Assembly: GCF_016907835.1 (NCBI RefSeq)
Contig: NZ_JAFBCT010000001.1
Span: 3,596,001-3,660,000, forward strand
Direction of reading: 5' to 3'
Source of the DNA: Agromyces cerinus
GTDB lineage: Bacteria; Actinomycetota; Actinomycetes; Actinomycetales; Microbacteriaceae
Length of the DNA: 64,000 bases
The position numbers and the translations under genes were made by a program. The notes under the pieces were generated by a model that did no database searches, was not told where the DNA came from, and was given only the letters and a program-made list of their open reading frames with translations. Of the stretch, positions 7,442 to 15,753 are shown in pieces. Numbering within the stretch: the first letter of the stretch is position 1; each line of letters begins with the position of its first letter.

Positions 7442-8509
7442 ATGCAGTACGAGCGATTCGAGATCCCCGTCTTCGACGGGCACAACGACCTGCCGTGGAC
7501 GGCGCGCGCGGAGCGCGGGTACTCGGTCGAGGGACTCGACGGCACCGAGCCGACCCTCCTCCACACCGACATCCCGAAGCTGCGCGACGGCGGCGTCGCC
7601 GGACAGTTCTGGTCGGTGTGGGTCGACTCGGCGATCGAGGGGGCCGCCGCTGTGCGCGCGACGCTCGAGCAGATCGACTTCGTGCACCGCATGGCCGCCC
7701 GCTACCCCGAGACGTTCGAGCTCGCGACGACCGCCGAGGCGGCCCGACGCGCGATGGCCGCGGGCCGGATCGCCTCGATGATCGGTGTCGAGGGCGGCGG
7801 TCAGATCGACGGCTCGCTCGCGGTGCTGCGCGAGTACGCCCGACTCGGCGCGCGCTACATGACGCTCACCTGGACCTCGACGAGCGACTGGGCGGACTCC
7901 GCGACCGATGAGGCGCGGCACGGCGGGCTCACCGAGTTCGGCCGCGAGGTCGTAGCCGAGATGAATCGCATCGGCATGCTGGTCGACCTCGCGCACGTGT
8001 CGGTCGCCACGGCCGACGCGGCACTCGACACGTCGACCCGGCCGACGCTCGTCAGCCATTCGAGTGCCGCGGCCCTGAACCCGCATCCGCGGAACATGCC
8101 CGACCGCATCATCCGGCGGGTCGCCGACGGCGGCGGCGTCTACATGGTCACCTTCGTGCCCTCGTTCCTCACGGCCGACCGCCGCGACTGGGTCAACGCG
8201 GGGGAGACGGGACCGAAGCCGCCCGTCACCGTCGCCGACGCGGCCGACCACGTCGAGCACGTGCGCAACGTCGCGGGCATCGACGGAGTCGGCCTCGGCG
8301 GCGACTACGACGGCACCGACGACATGCCCGACGGGCTCGACGACGTCTCGGGCTACCCGGTGCTGTTCGCCGAGTTGGCCCGCCGCGGCTGGACCGAGGC
8401 CGAGCTGCGCAAGCTCGGCACCGGGAACGTGCTGCGTGTGGTCGCGGCATCCGATGACGACTACCTGGGCTTCACCGGAGCCGGCGCGAGCCGACCCGTC
8501 GAGGCGTGA
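7442..8509 (+). CDS. M19 (renal-type) dipeptidase
   Basis: A 355-residue membrane-dipeptidase-family zinc enzyme without a signal peptide. The family's metal ligands are visible: His14 and Asp16 in DGHND, Glu117 in GVEGGG, His185 in LVDLAHVS, His206 in VSHSSAAAL, and Asp288 in GLGGDYDG. Characterised M19 enzymes cut dipeptides and often accept a D-residue at the C-terminal position, which fits a pathway handling D-amino acids released from peptides. It starts 10 nt after the fusion gene and is followed 16 nt later by the amidotransferase, so it sits in the same operon. Confidence 0.9.
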   Translation: MQYERFEIPVFDGHNDLPWTARAERGYSVEGLDGTEPTLLHTDIPKLRDGGVAGQFWSVWVDSAIEGAAAVRATLEQIDFVHRMAARYPETFELATTAEAARRAMAAGRIASMIGVEGGGQIDGSLAVLREYARLGARYMTLTWTSTSDWADSATDEARHGGLTEFGREVVAEMNRIGMLVDLAHVSVATADAALDTSTRPTLVSHSSAAALNPHPRNMPDRIIRRVADGGGVYMVTFVPSFLTADRRDWVNAGETGPKPPVTVADAADHVEHVRNVAGIDGVGLGGDYDGTDDMPDGLDDVSGYPVLFAELARRGWTEAELRKLGTGNVLRVVAASDDDYLGFTGAGASRPVEA

Positions 8510-8525
8510 GAGAGCGAGAGCGCAG

Positions 8526-9260
8526 ATGGTGACAGTGCATGACGGCCCGAGGGTGCTCGTGGTCGTGAACTCCCGCCCGAGCAGCCTGCGGCGCATGCGG
8601 CCGTGGCTCGAGGAGGCGGGGGTCGATCTCGTCGTGGTCGTCGGCGAGGAGGGGCTGCCAGAAGACCTCGGCTCCTTCGACGGCCTGATCATGCTCGGCG
8701 GCGGGCTCATGCCCGACGACGACGATCGCGCCCCATGGCTCGCCCGGGAGCGCGAGCTCGCCGCCGAGGCGATCGCCGGCGATATCCCGACCCTCGGGGT
8801 CTGCCTCGGCGCGCAGATCCTCGCCCATGTCGCGGGCGGCGAGGTGCGTGCCGCCTACGGCACCCCCGAGCGTGGCGCGACCCCCGTCTTCGTCACGGAG
8901 CAGGGGGCCGACGACGCCGTGCTGTCACCGCTCTCGCCCGTCGCGCACGTGATCGAGAACCACGAGGACATGATCACGCGCCTGCCCGATGCCGCCGTGC
9001 TGCTCGCCTCGAGCGAGGCGTGCGTCAACCAGGCCTTCCGGCTCGGCCGTCATGTACGCGGGGTGCAGTTCCACCCCGAGGCGGGCGCGCTCGACCTCGA
9101 GAAGTGGGACGATGCCGCGCTCGCCGCGGCCGGCCTCGACAAGCAGCAGCTGGTCGAGGCGGCCCTCGTGCATGAGCAGGAATCCGCGGCGCGCTGCGCC
9201 CGGCTCGCGACGGCGTTCGCCGCCGAGGTCGTGGCCTCGCGCGTCGCGCGCGTCGGCTGA
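8526..9260 (+). CDS. Class I glutamine amidotransferase-like protein
   Basis: A 244-residue stand-alone GATase1 domain resembling the glutaminase half of GMP synthase (COG0518). The nucleophile elbow GVCLGAQ (Cys93) and the His183/Glu185 pair in QFHPEA complete the catalytic triad. No synthetase partner is encoded next to it, so it may hydrolyse gamma-glutamyl compounds rather than supply ammonia to a synthetase; this is inference. The ATG at 8526 is 16 nt after the dipeptidase stop and follows a GAGAG-rich ribosome site. It is the last gene of the cluster; the exporter that follows has its own promoter. Confidence 0.8.
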   Translation: MVTVHDGPRVLVVVNSRPSSLRRMRPWLEEAGVDLVVVVGEEGLPEDLGSFDGLIMLGGGLMPDDDDRAPWLARERELAAEAIAGDIPTLGVCLGAQILAHVAGGEVRAAYGTPERGATPVFVTEQGADDAVLSPLSPVAHVIENHEDMITRLPDAAVLLASSEACVNQAFRLGRHVRGVQFHPEAGALDLEKWDDAALAAAGLDKQQLVEAALVHEQESAARCARLATAFAAEVVASRVARVG

Positions 9261-9315
9261 GGCCCTTCCGGCCGAGGGGGTTCCGGATGTCGCGGGGGCT
9301 GGTTATCCTCGCAGG

Positions 9316-10839
9316 GTGACCGACGAGCCCGGCGGATCCGGACCGGGCGAGGCGCTGCAGGCGGCGCCCGCCGCGGGGTCGCCTGCGCCAGGGTCGCCCG
9401 CACCCGTCGTGCCGCCGCCCGGTGGCATGCGCACCTTCGTGCAGGTGCTCGTGAACACGATGATCGCGAACGTCACGACGAGCTTCCTCTGGTTCGCGCT
9501 CACCTTCTGGGTCTACCTCGAGACGCGGTCGGTGCTCGCGACGGGCGTCATCGGCGGTGCGTACATGCTGCTCATCGCGCTCTTCTCGATCTTCTTCGGC
9601 ACGATCGTCGACCGGCACCGCAAGCACGGCGTCATGGTGTTCTCGAGCCTCGTGTCCCTCGGCTCGTTCACGGTGGCCGGCGTGCTCTACCTGGTGCAAC
9701 CCGAGTCCGCCCTGCTCGATCTCGGCGGCCCGTGGTTCTGGCTGTTCTCCGGCATCATCCTGTTCGGCGCCGTCGTCGAGAACATGCGCAACATCGCGCT
9801 GTCGACGACGGTGACCCTGCTCGTGCCCGAGGAGCGGCACGCGAACGCCAACGGCATGGTGGGCACCGTGCAGGGGCTCGCATTCCTCGTCACGAGCGTC
9901 TTCAGCGGGCTGGCGATCGGCATGCTCGGCATGGGGTGGACGCTCGCGATCTCCATCGCGGCCACCCTGGTCGCCCTCGTGCACCTCTTCTTCGTGCGCA
10001 TTCCCGAGGCGCACCCGGTCGTCGACCGGGACCACTCGCCCGCGATCGACCTGCGCGGCAGCATCGCCGCCATACGCGGAGCGCCGGGCCTCTTCGCGCT
10101 CATCGTGTTCTCGACGTTCAACAACCTCATCGGCGGCGTCTACCTGGCACTCATGGATCCGTACGGCCTGACCCTGTTCCCCGTCGAGGCGTGGGGCATC
10201 GTGCTCGGCATCTCCTCCTCGGGATTCATCATCGGTGGCATCGTGATCGCGAAGTGGGGCCTCGGGCGCAATCCGATCCGCACGATGCTGCTCGTCGTCA
10301 TCGGCATGGGGCTGCTCGGGGCCCTGTTCACGATCCGCGAGTGGTGGGTGCTCTACGGTGTCGGCATCTGGCTGTACATGACCCTCATCCCCGCCGTGGA
10401 GGCCGCGGAGCAGACGGTGATCCAGAAGGTCGTGCCGTTCCGCAGGCAGGGCCGGGTGTTCGGGTTCGCGCAGGCCTTCGAGGCGGCGGCCGCTCCGATC
10501 ACCGCCTTCCTCATCGCCCCGATCGCCGAGTTCTGGATCATCCCCTACATGGAGTCCGCCGAAGGGCAGGCGACCTGGGGCTGGCTGCTCGGTGAGGGCG
10601 ACGCCCGGGGCATCGCCCTGGTGTTCCTCTTCAGCGGGCTCGCGATGGTCGTGCTCGCGCTCTTCGCCTTCGGCACGCGCTCCTACCGACTGCTGACGGC
10701 GGAGTACCTGGAGGGTGCGCCATCAGGGCCAGAGGCCGGCGCAACCGACGCGGATGAGGCGGATGAGCCGGATGCCGCGGGCGACGCGGCGGACGCCCTG
10801 TCCCGCACCGCCGACGAGGCGTCAGCCGAGCGCCGGTAG
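9316..10839 (+). CDS. Major facilitator superfamily transporter
   Basis: A 507-residue integral membrane protein with about twelve hydrophobic segments, an N-terminal Pro/Ala-rich tail of some 35 residues and an acidic Asp/Ala-rich C-terminal tail. The FFGTIVDRHRKHGVM stretch after the second segment is the MFS loop 2-3 signature. Substrate is unknown; it resembles drug or metabolite exporters. A -10-like TATCCT (9304-9309) ends 6 nt before GTG 9316 and no ribosome site is visible, so a leaderless start is likely and the gene is probably expressed apart from the preceding operon. Confidence 0.8.
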   Translation: MTDEPGGSGPGEALQAAPAAGSPAPGSPAPVVPPPGGMRTFVQVLVNTMIANVTTSFLWFALTFWVYLETRSVLATGVIGGAYMLLIALFSIFFGTIVDRHRKHGVMVFSSLVSLGSFTVAGVLYLVQPESALLDLGGPWFWLFSGIILFGAVVENMRNIALSTTVTLLVPEERHANANGMVGTVQGLAFLVTSVFSGLAIGMLGMGWTLAISIAATLVALVHLFFVRIPEAHPVVDRDHSPAIDLRGSIAAIRGAPGLFALIVFSTFNNLIGGVYLALMDPYGLTLFPVEAWGIVLGISSSGFIIGGIVIAKWGLGRNPIRTMLLVVIGMGLLGALFTIREWWVLYGVGIWLYMTLIPAVEAAEQTVIQKVVPFRRQGRVFGFAQAFEAAAAPITAFLIAPIAEFWIIPYMESAEGQATWGWLLGEGDARGIALVFLFSGLAMVVLALFAFGTRSYRLLTAEYLEGAPSGPEAGATDADEADEPDAAGDAADALSRTADEASAERR

Positions 10840-10850
10840 GCTGGCCCGGC

Positions 10851-11411
10851 TCAGCTCAGACGGTAGGTCAGGCCGAGGTGCCCGCTCGGGTGCGAGGCCA
10901 CGTGGTCGAGCTCCAGCGGGCGATCGCCGAGGTCTGCCGGAGTGAACGGGCGACCGGCGCCGATCAGCACCGGCACGACGCGCAGGCGCAGCACGTCGAC
11001 GAGCCCGGCCCGGAAGAGCGCATCGGCCAGCGTGAGGCTGCCCCAGACGACGATGTGCTCGTGTCGGGTCTTGAGGTCGGCGACGGCCTCGGTCGCGGCG
11101 CCGCGGAGGATCTCGATCGACCCGTCGCCCCACGGGGCCCTCTCGAGGGCGTTCGACATCACGAACTTCGGCAGGCGGTTGATCGGCTCGGCGACGACTT
11201 CGACCTCGGGGTCGGCGACCGGCCAGTACTCGGCGAACATCCGGTAGGTGTTCGCGCCGAGCAGGATCGCATCGACGTCGGCGAGGAACGCGAGCTGGTC
11301 GTGGTCGTTCGGGTTGCCGCCCCGGGCGGCGCCGATGAAGTCGAGGCCGCCGTCGAGGTCGGCCGCGTACCCGTCGACGCTGACGATCTGCTCGACCGTG
11401 AGCCGGCCCAT
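10851..11411 (-). CDS. RibD/dihydrofolate-reductase-like protein
   Basis: A 186-residue protein of the RibD C-terminal-domain family of small NADPH-dependent reductases: VEQIVSVDGYAA at the N-terminus, AILLGANTYRMFAEYWP in the middle and VVWGSLTLADALF near the end. Actinobacterial members are rarely characterised and usually sit with ArsR and SRPBCC genes, as here. The ATG overlaps the stop of the SRPBCC gene (TGATG), so it is the third gene of that operon. It is not the essential DHFR, being a different subfamily. Confidence 0.8.
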   Translation of the reverse strand: MGRLTVEQIVSVDGYAADLDGGLDFIGAARGGNPNDHDQLAFLADVDAILLGANTYRMFAEYWPVADPEVEVVAEPINRLPKFVMSNALERAPWGDGSIEILRGAATEAVADLKTRHEHIVVWGSLTLADALFRAGLVDVLRLRVVPVLIGAGRPFTPADLGDRPLELDHVASHPSGHLGLTYRLS

Positions 11412-11896
11412 CAGCGCTGCCCTCCGTCGTCGAGCGGGCGGTCGAGCGGTGCGTCGAGTCGCGCGTCGAGCACGTCGAAGGCGCTCGCCCAGCCGTCGTA
11501 GACGTTCTCGTCGCCGGGCACCCCGGCGATGCCGACGAGGTGGAACGTCATCTCGGTGCGCTCGCCGACCTCCGCCAGCGTCACGGTGATGAGCGGGGCT
11601 TCGTCGTCGCCCGGCATGCCCCACGTGAAGACGAGCCGCTCGGGTTCGACGACCTCGCGGTAGACGCCCGCCGTCGGATACTCCGAGCCGTCGGGGGCGA
11701 TCATCGTGTAGCGGTAGCGCCCGCCGGGGCGCACGTCGAGCTCGACGGTCTCGCGCGGGGTCACGACGCCCTCGGGGTGCCACCAGGCGGATGCCTCGTC
11801 GGGGTCGGTCCAGGCGCGCCAGATGGCGTCGCGGGGTGCGTCGAAGACGCGCGTGATGGTGAACTGCTTCGTCGCGGTGCCGGTCTGTTCAGGCAT
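11411..11896 (-). CDS. SRPBCC-family protein (AHSA1-like)
   Basis: A 161-residue START/SRPBCC-fold protein of the AHSA1 group: TITRVFDAPRDAIWRAWTD at the start, the conserved AWWHPEG and DVRPGGRYRY blocks, then MTFHLVGIAG and a C-terminal YDGWASAFDVL helix. The hydrophobic cavity is expected to bind an unknown small ligand. It is translationally coupled on both sides: its start overlaps the end of the ArsR gene by 8 nt and its stop overlaps the next start. An ArsR regulator with one or more SRPBCC proteins is a common actinobacterial arrangement. Confidence 0.88.
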   Translation of the reverse strand: MPEQTGTATKQFTITRVFDAPRDAIWRAWTDPDEASAWWHPEGVVTPRETVELDVRPGGRYRYTMIAPDGSEYPTAGVYREVVEPERLVFTWGMPGDDEAPLITVTLAEVGERTEMTFHLVGIAGVPGDENVYDGWASAFDVLDARLDAPLDRPLDDGGQR

Positions 11897-12230
11897 CGGT
11901 CGTTCCCTTCCTCGTGCGGAGGTGCTCGTCGAGCTGGTCGAATCGTGCATTCCATTCGCCGCGGTGGCGCTCGACCCAGGCGGATGCCTCGTCGAGCGGT
12001 TCGGTGCGGAGGGTGCAGGTGCGCCACTGGGCCGACGCGGTTCGCTCGATGAGCCCGGCGCGCTCGAGCACCTTGAGGTGCTGCGAGACCGCGGGCCGGC
12101 TCATCGCGAAGGGCTCGGCCAGTTCGCCGACGGTCGTCGGGCCGCCGCGGAGTCGCGAGAGGATCTCGCGTCGCGTCGGATCGGCGAGCGCCTGGAACAC
12201 GAGGCTGAGCTCGTCGGGCCCCTGCTGCAT
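11889..12230 (-). CDS. ArsR-family transcriptional regulator
   Basis: A 113-residue winged-helix repressor. The ADPTRREILSRL and MSRPAVSQHLKVLERAGLI blocks are the ArsR helix-turn-helix core. No cysteine pair for metal binding is present, so it belongs to the non-metal ArsR group that partners SRPBCC proteins. It is the first gene of a three-gene operon and probably controls its own promoter through the large palindrome that begins at its start codon; the divergent cupin gene may be under the same control. Confidence 0.88.
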   Translation of the reverse strand: MQQGPDELSLVFQALADPTRREILSRLRGGPTTVGELAEPFAMSRPAVSQHLKVLERAGLIERTASAQWRTCTLRTEPLDEASAWVERHRGEWNARFDQLDEHLRTRKGTTDA

Positions 12231-12262
12231 GTAAGCAACTCCTTAATTAATGATTCGCTTAC
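12231..12262. promoter_or_regulatory. 32-bp palindromic operator between arsR and cupin genes
   Basis: The outer arms GTAAGC (12231-12236) and GCTTAC (12257-12262) and the exactly centred TTAATTAA (12243-12250) form one interrupted palindrome directly upstream of the ArsR ATG. It is the most AT-rich stretch for kilobases. It likely contains both the ArsR binding site and promoter elements. Confidence 0.65.
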
Positions 12263-12304
12263 ATTACGTCGACCGCGCGCCCGCGTCAAGAGGAGAATGA
12301 CGCG

Positions 12305-12688
12305 ATGACCGACGAAGTGCCCAACGAGCGCGATGTGCGCAACCTGCAGGCTGCCCTCGACTCCTTCGACGAGCACTGGCAGCCCCACCGCCTCGCGAGC
12401 GTGAACGACTACGACGTGAAGGTCTTCAAGGCGCAGGGTGAGTTCACCTGGCACACGCATCCCGACACCGACGAGTTCTTCATGGTGGTCTCGGGCCGAC
12501 TCGTGATCCAGTTGCGCGACGGAGACGTCGAACTCGGCGCCGGCGACGTCTACGTGGTGCCGCGCGGTGTCGAGCACTGCCCGCGCGCCGACGGCGAGGT
12601 CTCGGCGATGCTCATCGAACCGCGCGGCACCGTGAACACCGGCGATACCCCGAGCGAGCGCACGGCGCAGTTGCGCGAGCTCGACTGA
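12305..12688 (+). CDS. Cupin-domain protein
   Basis: A 127-residue single-domain cupin. The metal-binding motif 1 is FTWHTHPDTDEFFMVVSGR (two His and a Glu) and motif 2 is YVVPRGVEHCPRA (His). Such small cupins range from metal-dependent isomerases to binding proteins, so no substrate is assigned. The ATG follows a GGAG-like site and lies 42 nt beyond the ArsR palindrome, from which it diverges. Its stop is only 3 nt from the convergent DUF2510 gene. Confidence 0.85.
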   Translation: MTDEVPNERDVRNLQAALDSFDEHWQPHRLASVNDYDVKVFKAQGEFTWHTHPDTDEFFMVVSGRLVIQLRDGDVELGAGDVYVVPRGVEHCPRADGEVSAMLIEPRGTVNTGDTPSERTAQLRELD

Positions 12689-12691
12689 GGG

Positions 12692-13093
12692 TCATCTCCA
12701 CCAGGTTCGCGCTGCGACCTTGATGAAGATCGTTTCGAGTGCGGACCGGATGCGTTGCCGGTAGTGGTCCGGATGCCACCGCGGGTAGCCCTCCTCACCG
12801 GCGAGCTTGGTATCGGTTTCCGACCATGACGCGCCGTCCCACCAGCGGAGGACCCCTGGTGTCGCGGGGCCCGGATACCAGTCGGCCTCCGCTCGTCCTT
12901 CGGTTGACGGCGGTGCCGCCGCATCCTCGAGCGACCCCATCGCTGTCGTGCGTACACGCCTCGGTGCCAGCTTGAAATCCGACTCCGACCATGCGCCGCC
13001 ATCCCACCAGCGCAGCATGTCGGATGCCTCGGGGTCTGGATACCAACCGGCTTCAGCGGTGGTGCCCTCGGCAGACGGCGGCGAGTCGATCAT
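12692..13093 (-). CDS. Protein with two DUF2510 repeats
   Basis: A 133-residue protein with two copies of the short actinobacterial DUF2510 motif: [21 protein letters not shown] at about 14-34 and [21 protein letters not shown] at about 70-90. The pattern WYPDP...LRWWDG.W is diagnostic. A basic C-terminal segment with [10 protein letters not shown] follows. DUF2510 is normally a small extracytoplasmic or membrane-adjacent module on larger proteins; here it is duplicated without any membrane segment. Function unknown. Confidence 0.75.
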   Translation of the reverse strand: MIDSPPSAEGTTAEAGWYPDPEASDMLRWWDGGAWSESDFKLAPRRVRTTAMGSLEDAAAPPSTEGRAEADWYPGPATPGVLRWWDGASWSETDTKLAGEEGYPRWHPDHYRQRIRSALETIFIKVAARTWWR

Positions 13094-13200
13094 GCAGCGA
13101 GTATGCCAGTCAGGGGCGATCCAGAAGGGTCGCTGGCACCTCCGGTGAGCATGGCATCTCCGTGTCCGGGAGCGGATGCGGCATCCGTAGGCTGGCAGTC

Positions 13201-13614
13201 GTGCTCCGGACCATGCTGAAGTCGAAGATCCACCGCGCCACCGTCACGCACGCCGACCTCCACTACGTCGGCTCCGTCACGGTCGACCGCGACCTCATGG
13301 ACGCCGCCGACCTGCTCCGCGGCGAGCAGGTCTCGATCGTCGACGTGACGAACGGCGCCCGACTCGAGACCTATGTCATCGAGGGCGAGCGCGGATCCGG
13401 TGTGCTCGGCATCAACGGCGCCGCGGCCCATCTCGTGCACGAGGGCGACCTCGTCATCCTCATCTCCTACGCGCAGTTCGACGACGCCGACGCGCGCACG
13501 TTCGAACCGCGCATCGTGCACGTGGATGCCGCGAACGCCGTCGTGGCGCTCGGGAGCGACGCCGCCGAGCCGGGAGCGACCGGCGCGCAGCGCTCGCCCC
13601 ACGCCGTCGGCTGA
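13201..13614 (+). CDS. panD: Aspartate 1-decarboxylase
   Basis: The pyruvoyl-dependent enzyme that makes beta-alanine for pantothenate and CoA. The self-cleavage site is the Gly-Ser pair in HYVGSVTVD, and [18 protein letters not shown] is conserved in the family. The 137-residue length from GTG 13201 is normal, with a short Ala/Gly-rich C-terminal tail. A -10-like TAGGCT (13188-13193) ends 7 nt before GTG 13201, giving a leaderless start; ATG 13213 in MLKSKIHRA is the start most annotators would choose. It stands alone, with no panB or panC nearby. Confidence 0.93.
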   Translation: MLRTMLKSKIHRATVTHADLHYVGSVTVDRDLMDAADLLRGEQVSIVDVTNGARLETYVIEGERGSGVLGINGAAAHLVHEGDLVILISYAQFDDADARTFEPRIVHVDAANAVVALGSDAAEPGATGAQRSPHAVG

Positions 13615-13622
13615 CGGAGCGA

Positions 13623-14318
13623 TCAGCGCTGGGCCCGCACGACCCCGCGCTCGTAGGCGTACACGACGGCGTGCACGCGGTCGCGCAGCCCGAGCTTCAT
13701 GAGCACCTTCGACACGTGCGTCTTCACCGTCGCCTCGCCGACCCAGAGCCGCTCGGCGATCTCGGCGTTCGAGAGGCCGGCGGCGAGCTGCTCGAGCACC
13801 TCGCGCTCACGGTCGGTGAGCGTCTCGAGCTCGGGCGCCGGCTTCGGCTCGTGATCGGCCGCCGGCGCGAGCGCAGCGGGCTCAGCACTCGCCCGGCTCG
13901 CCACGGCCTCGATCACCCGCCGCGTGACATCCGGCGACAGCAGCGCGTCGCCGCGCGCGACGACCTGCACCGCCTCGATGAGCTGCTCGGGACTCGAGTT
14001 CTTCAGCAGGAACCCGCTCGCCCCCGCCTCGAGGGCGGCGAACAGGTAGTCCTCGCGATTGAAGGTCGTGAGCACGAGCACGGCGGCAGCGGATGCCTCG
14101 TCGGCGGTGATGCGCCGAGTGGCCTCGAGTCCGTCCATGCCCGGCATCTGCACGTCCATGCAGACGACGTCGGGCGAGAGTGCCGCGACCGCGGCGATCG
14201 CCTCCTCGCCGTTCGCGGCCTCGCCGACGACCTCGATGCCGTCTTCGGAGTCGAGGATCGTGCGGAACCCGCCGCGCACGAGCGACTGGTCGTCGACCAC
14301 GAGCACCCTGATGCTCAC
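13623..14318 (-). CDS. NarL/FixJ-type response regulator
   Basis: A 231-residue two-domain regulator. The receiver domain (1-120) has VVDDQS, phospho-acceptor Asp in VVCMDVQMPGMDG, the switch Thr in LTTFN and Lys in FLLKNSS. The C-terminal LuxR helix-turn-helix contains LTDREREVLEQLAAG and VGEATVKTHVSKVLMKLGLRD. A 40-residue Ala/Pro-rich linker joins them. GTG 14318 overlaps the kinase stop (GTGA), so the pair is co-translated. The stimulus and regulon are not known. Confidence 0.92.
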   Translation of the reverse strand: MSIRVLVVDDQSLVRGGFRTILDSEDGIEVVGEAANGEEAIAAVAALSPDVVCMDVQMPGMDGLEATRRITADEASAAAVLVLTTFNREDYLFAALEAGASGFLLKNSSPEQLIEAVQVVARGDALLSPDVTRRVIEAVASRASAEPAALAPAADHEPKPAPELETLTDREREVLEQLAAGLSNAEIAERLWVGEATVKTHVSKVLMKLGLRDRVHAVVYAYERGVVRAQR

Positions 14319-15700
14319 GCGGGCACCTCCTCGGCCCGGCGCAGCGGGAACTCGGCGCGCACGAGGTAGCCGCCGCGCGATCGCGGTCCGAGTTCGAGGC
14401 GACCGCCGGCCGCGGCGACCCGCTCGCGCATGCCCACCTGGCCGAGGCGGCGGCTCGAGGCATCCGTTGCCGTGTCGTTCGTCGGTCGCAGCACGGGGCC
14501 GGTGTTGGTCACCTCGATCTCGACGGACGCGTCGGCCCAACGCACGCGCACCTCGGCCGTCGCGGCGGCACCCGCGTGCTTGCGCACGTTCGTGAGCGCC
14601 TCCTGCACGATGCGGTAGGCGCTGAGGTCGACGACCGCGGAGACCGGAACCGGGTCGCCGACGATCGCGAGCGTCGTCGGCAGGCCGCCGGCCGCGCTCT
14701 CGGTGACGAGCTCGTCGAGGCGCGCGATGCCCCGCGTCGAGGTGCTCGTGGTCGCCGGCTCGCGCTCGCCGTCGGCCAGGCCGAGGGCGTCGTCGAGCAC
14801 CGGGACCGCACCCGTCTCCGCATCGCCGCGGAGGGTGCCGAGCAGCCCGTGCAGTTCGTCGACGGCATCGCGGGCGCTCGACTCGATCGAGGAGAGCGCG
14901 GCGGTCGCCGCGGCCGGGTCCTTCGCGAGCACGCGTCGCGCGGCGCCCGCCTGCACGCCGATGACCGAGACGTGGTGGGCGACGACGTCGTGCAGCTCGC
15001 GGGCGATGCGCAGCCGTTCGATGGCGACGGCTTGCGCACGGGTGCGCTCGCGCTCCGACGCGAGTTCGGCGGTGCGCTGCTCGAGCTCGGCACGCGACCG
15101 CGCCGAGCGGTAGGCGGTGTCGCCGAAGTACCACGCGCCGCCGAAGTAGAGCAGGTTCGTGAGCACATTGATCAGGCCGTACGCGAGGTAGGGCGAGAGC
15201 GTTCCGTCGCGGGAGAAGTCGGGCAGGTAGTCCTGCACGGCGGAGTAGTAGACGAGGCCCCAGAAGAGCCACCCGAACATGCCGGCGACGATGACGCCGC
15301 GCACGATCGTCGCCCGGCGGCGGCTGCGACTCCACGCGCCGACCGTGTAGATCGCGACGAACAGGCAGATGTTGCTGAAGAGCGCGTCGCCGACGGGCAC
15401 GACACCGCCGACGATGAAGGTGACGGATGCCACGAGCGCCACGATCTCGGGCTGCAGGCGGCGTGCCGCGAGCGGCAGGGTCATGGCTGCCACCCAGAGC
15501 ACCGAACCCCACCACGGGGCGCCATCACCCTCCGCGTCGCCCTTGCCCCAGCCCGCGAATCGGTAGAGCACCACCGTTGCGGCCGTGCCGACGGCGAGCA
15601 CCAGGGCGAGGATCACGTCGTTGCGGATGGCGCGACGGCCCGGTCGCGGGCGGACCCACTCGACGCCCTCGACGACGGGCGGAGCGGTGTTCTCGGTCAT
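14315..15700 (-). CDS. Sensor histidine kinase (HisKA_3)
   Basis: A 461-residue membrane kinase partner of the preceding regulator. Four or five hydrophobic segments occupy roughly residues 25-190, followed by a coiled coil, then the phosphorylation motif ARELHDVVAHHVSVIGVQAG of the HisKA_3 family and an ATPase domain with YRIVQEALTNVRKHAG, GQVGMRERV and GGYLVRAEFPL. No large extracellular domain is present, so the signal may be sensed within the membrane, as in DesK/LiaS-like kinases. Start at ATG 15700. Confidence 0.92.
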   Translation of the reverse strand: MTENTAPPVVEGVEWVRPRPGRRAIRNDVILALVLAVGTAATVVLYRFAGWGKGDAEGDGAPWWGSVLWVAAMTLPLAARRLQPEIVALVASVTFIVGGVVPVGDALFSNICLFVAIYTVGAWSRSRRRATIVRGVIVAGMFGWLFWGLVYYSAVQDYLPDFSRDGTLSPYLAYGLINVLTNLLYFGGAWYFGDTAYRSARSRAELEQRTAELASERERTRAQAVAIERLRIARELHDVVAHHVSVIGVQAGAARRVLAKDPAAATAALSSIESSARDAVDELHGLLGTLRGDAETGAVPVLDDALGLADGEREPATTSTSTRGIARLDELVTESAAGGLPTTLAIVGDPVPVSAVVDLSAYRIVQEALTNVRKHAGAAATAEVRVRWADASVEIEVTNTGPVLRPTNDTATDASSRRLGQVGMRERVAAAGGRLELGPRSRGGYLVRAEFPLRRAEEVPA

Positions 15701-15753
15701 CCGTCCACGTTATCGACGCGGAGGAGCGGCGGGATCCGCCATGCGACGGAGAA

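Noticed and set aside
5110..7692. Very long open frame on the minus strand opposite the racemase fusion
   Set aside because: His/Arg/Val-rich composition without motifs; it mirrors third-position GC of the real gene.
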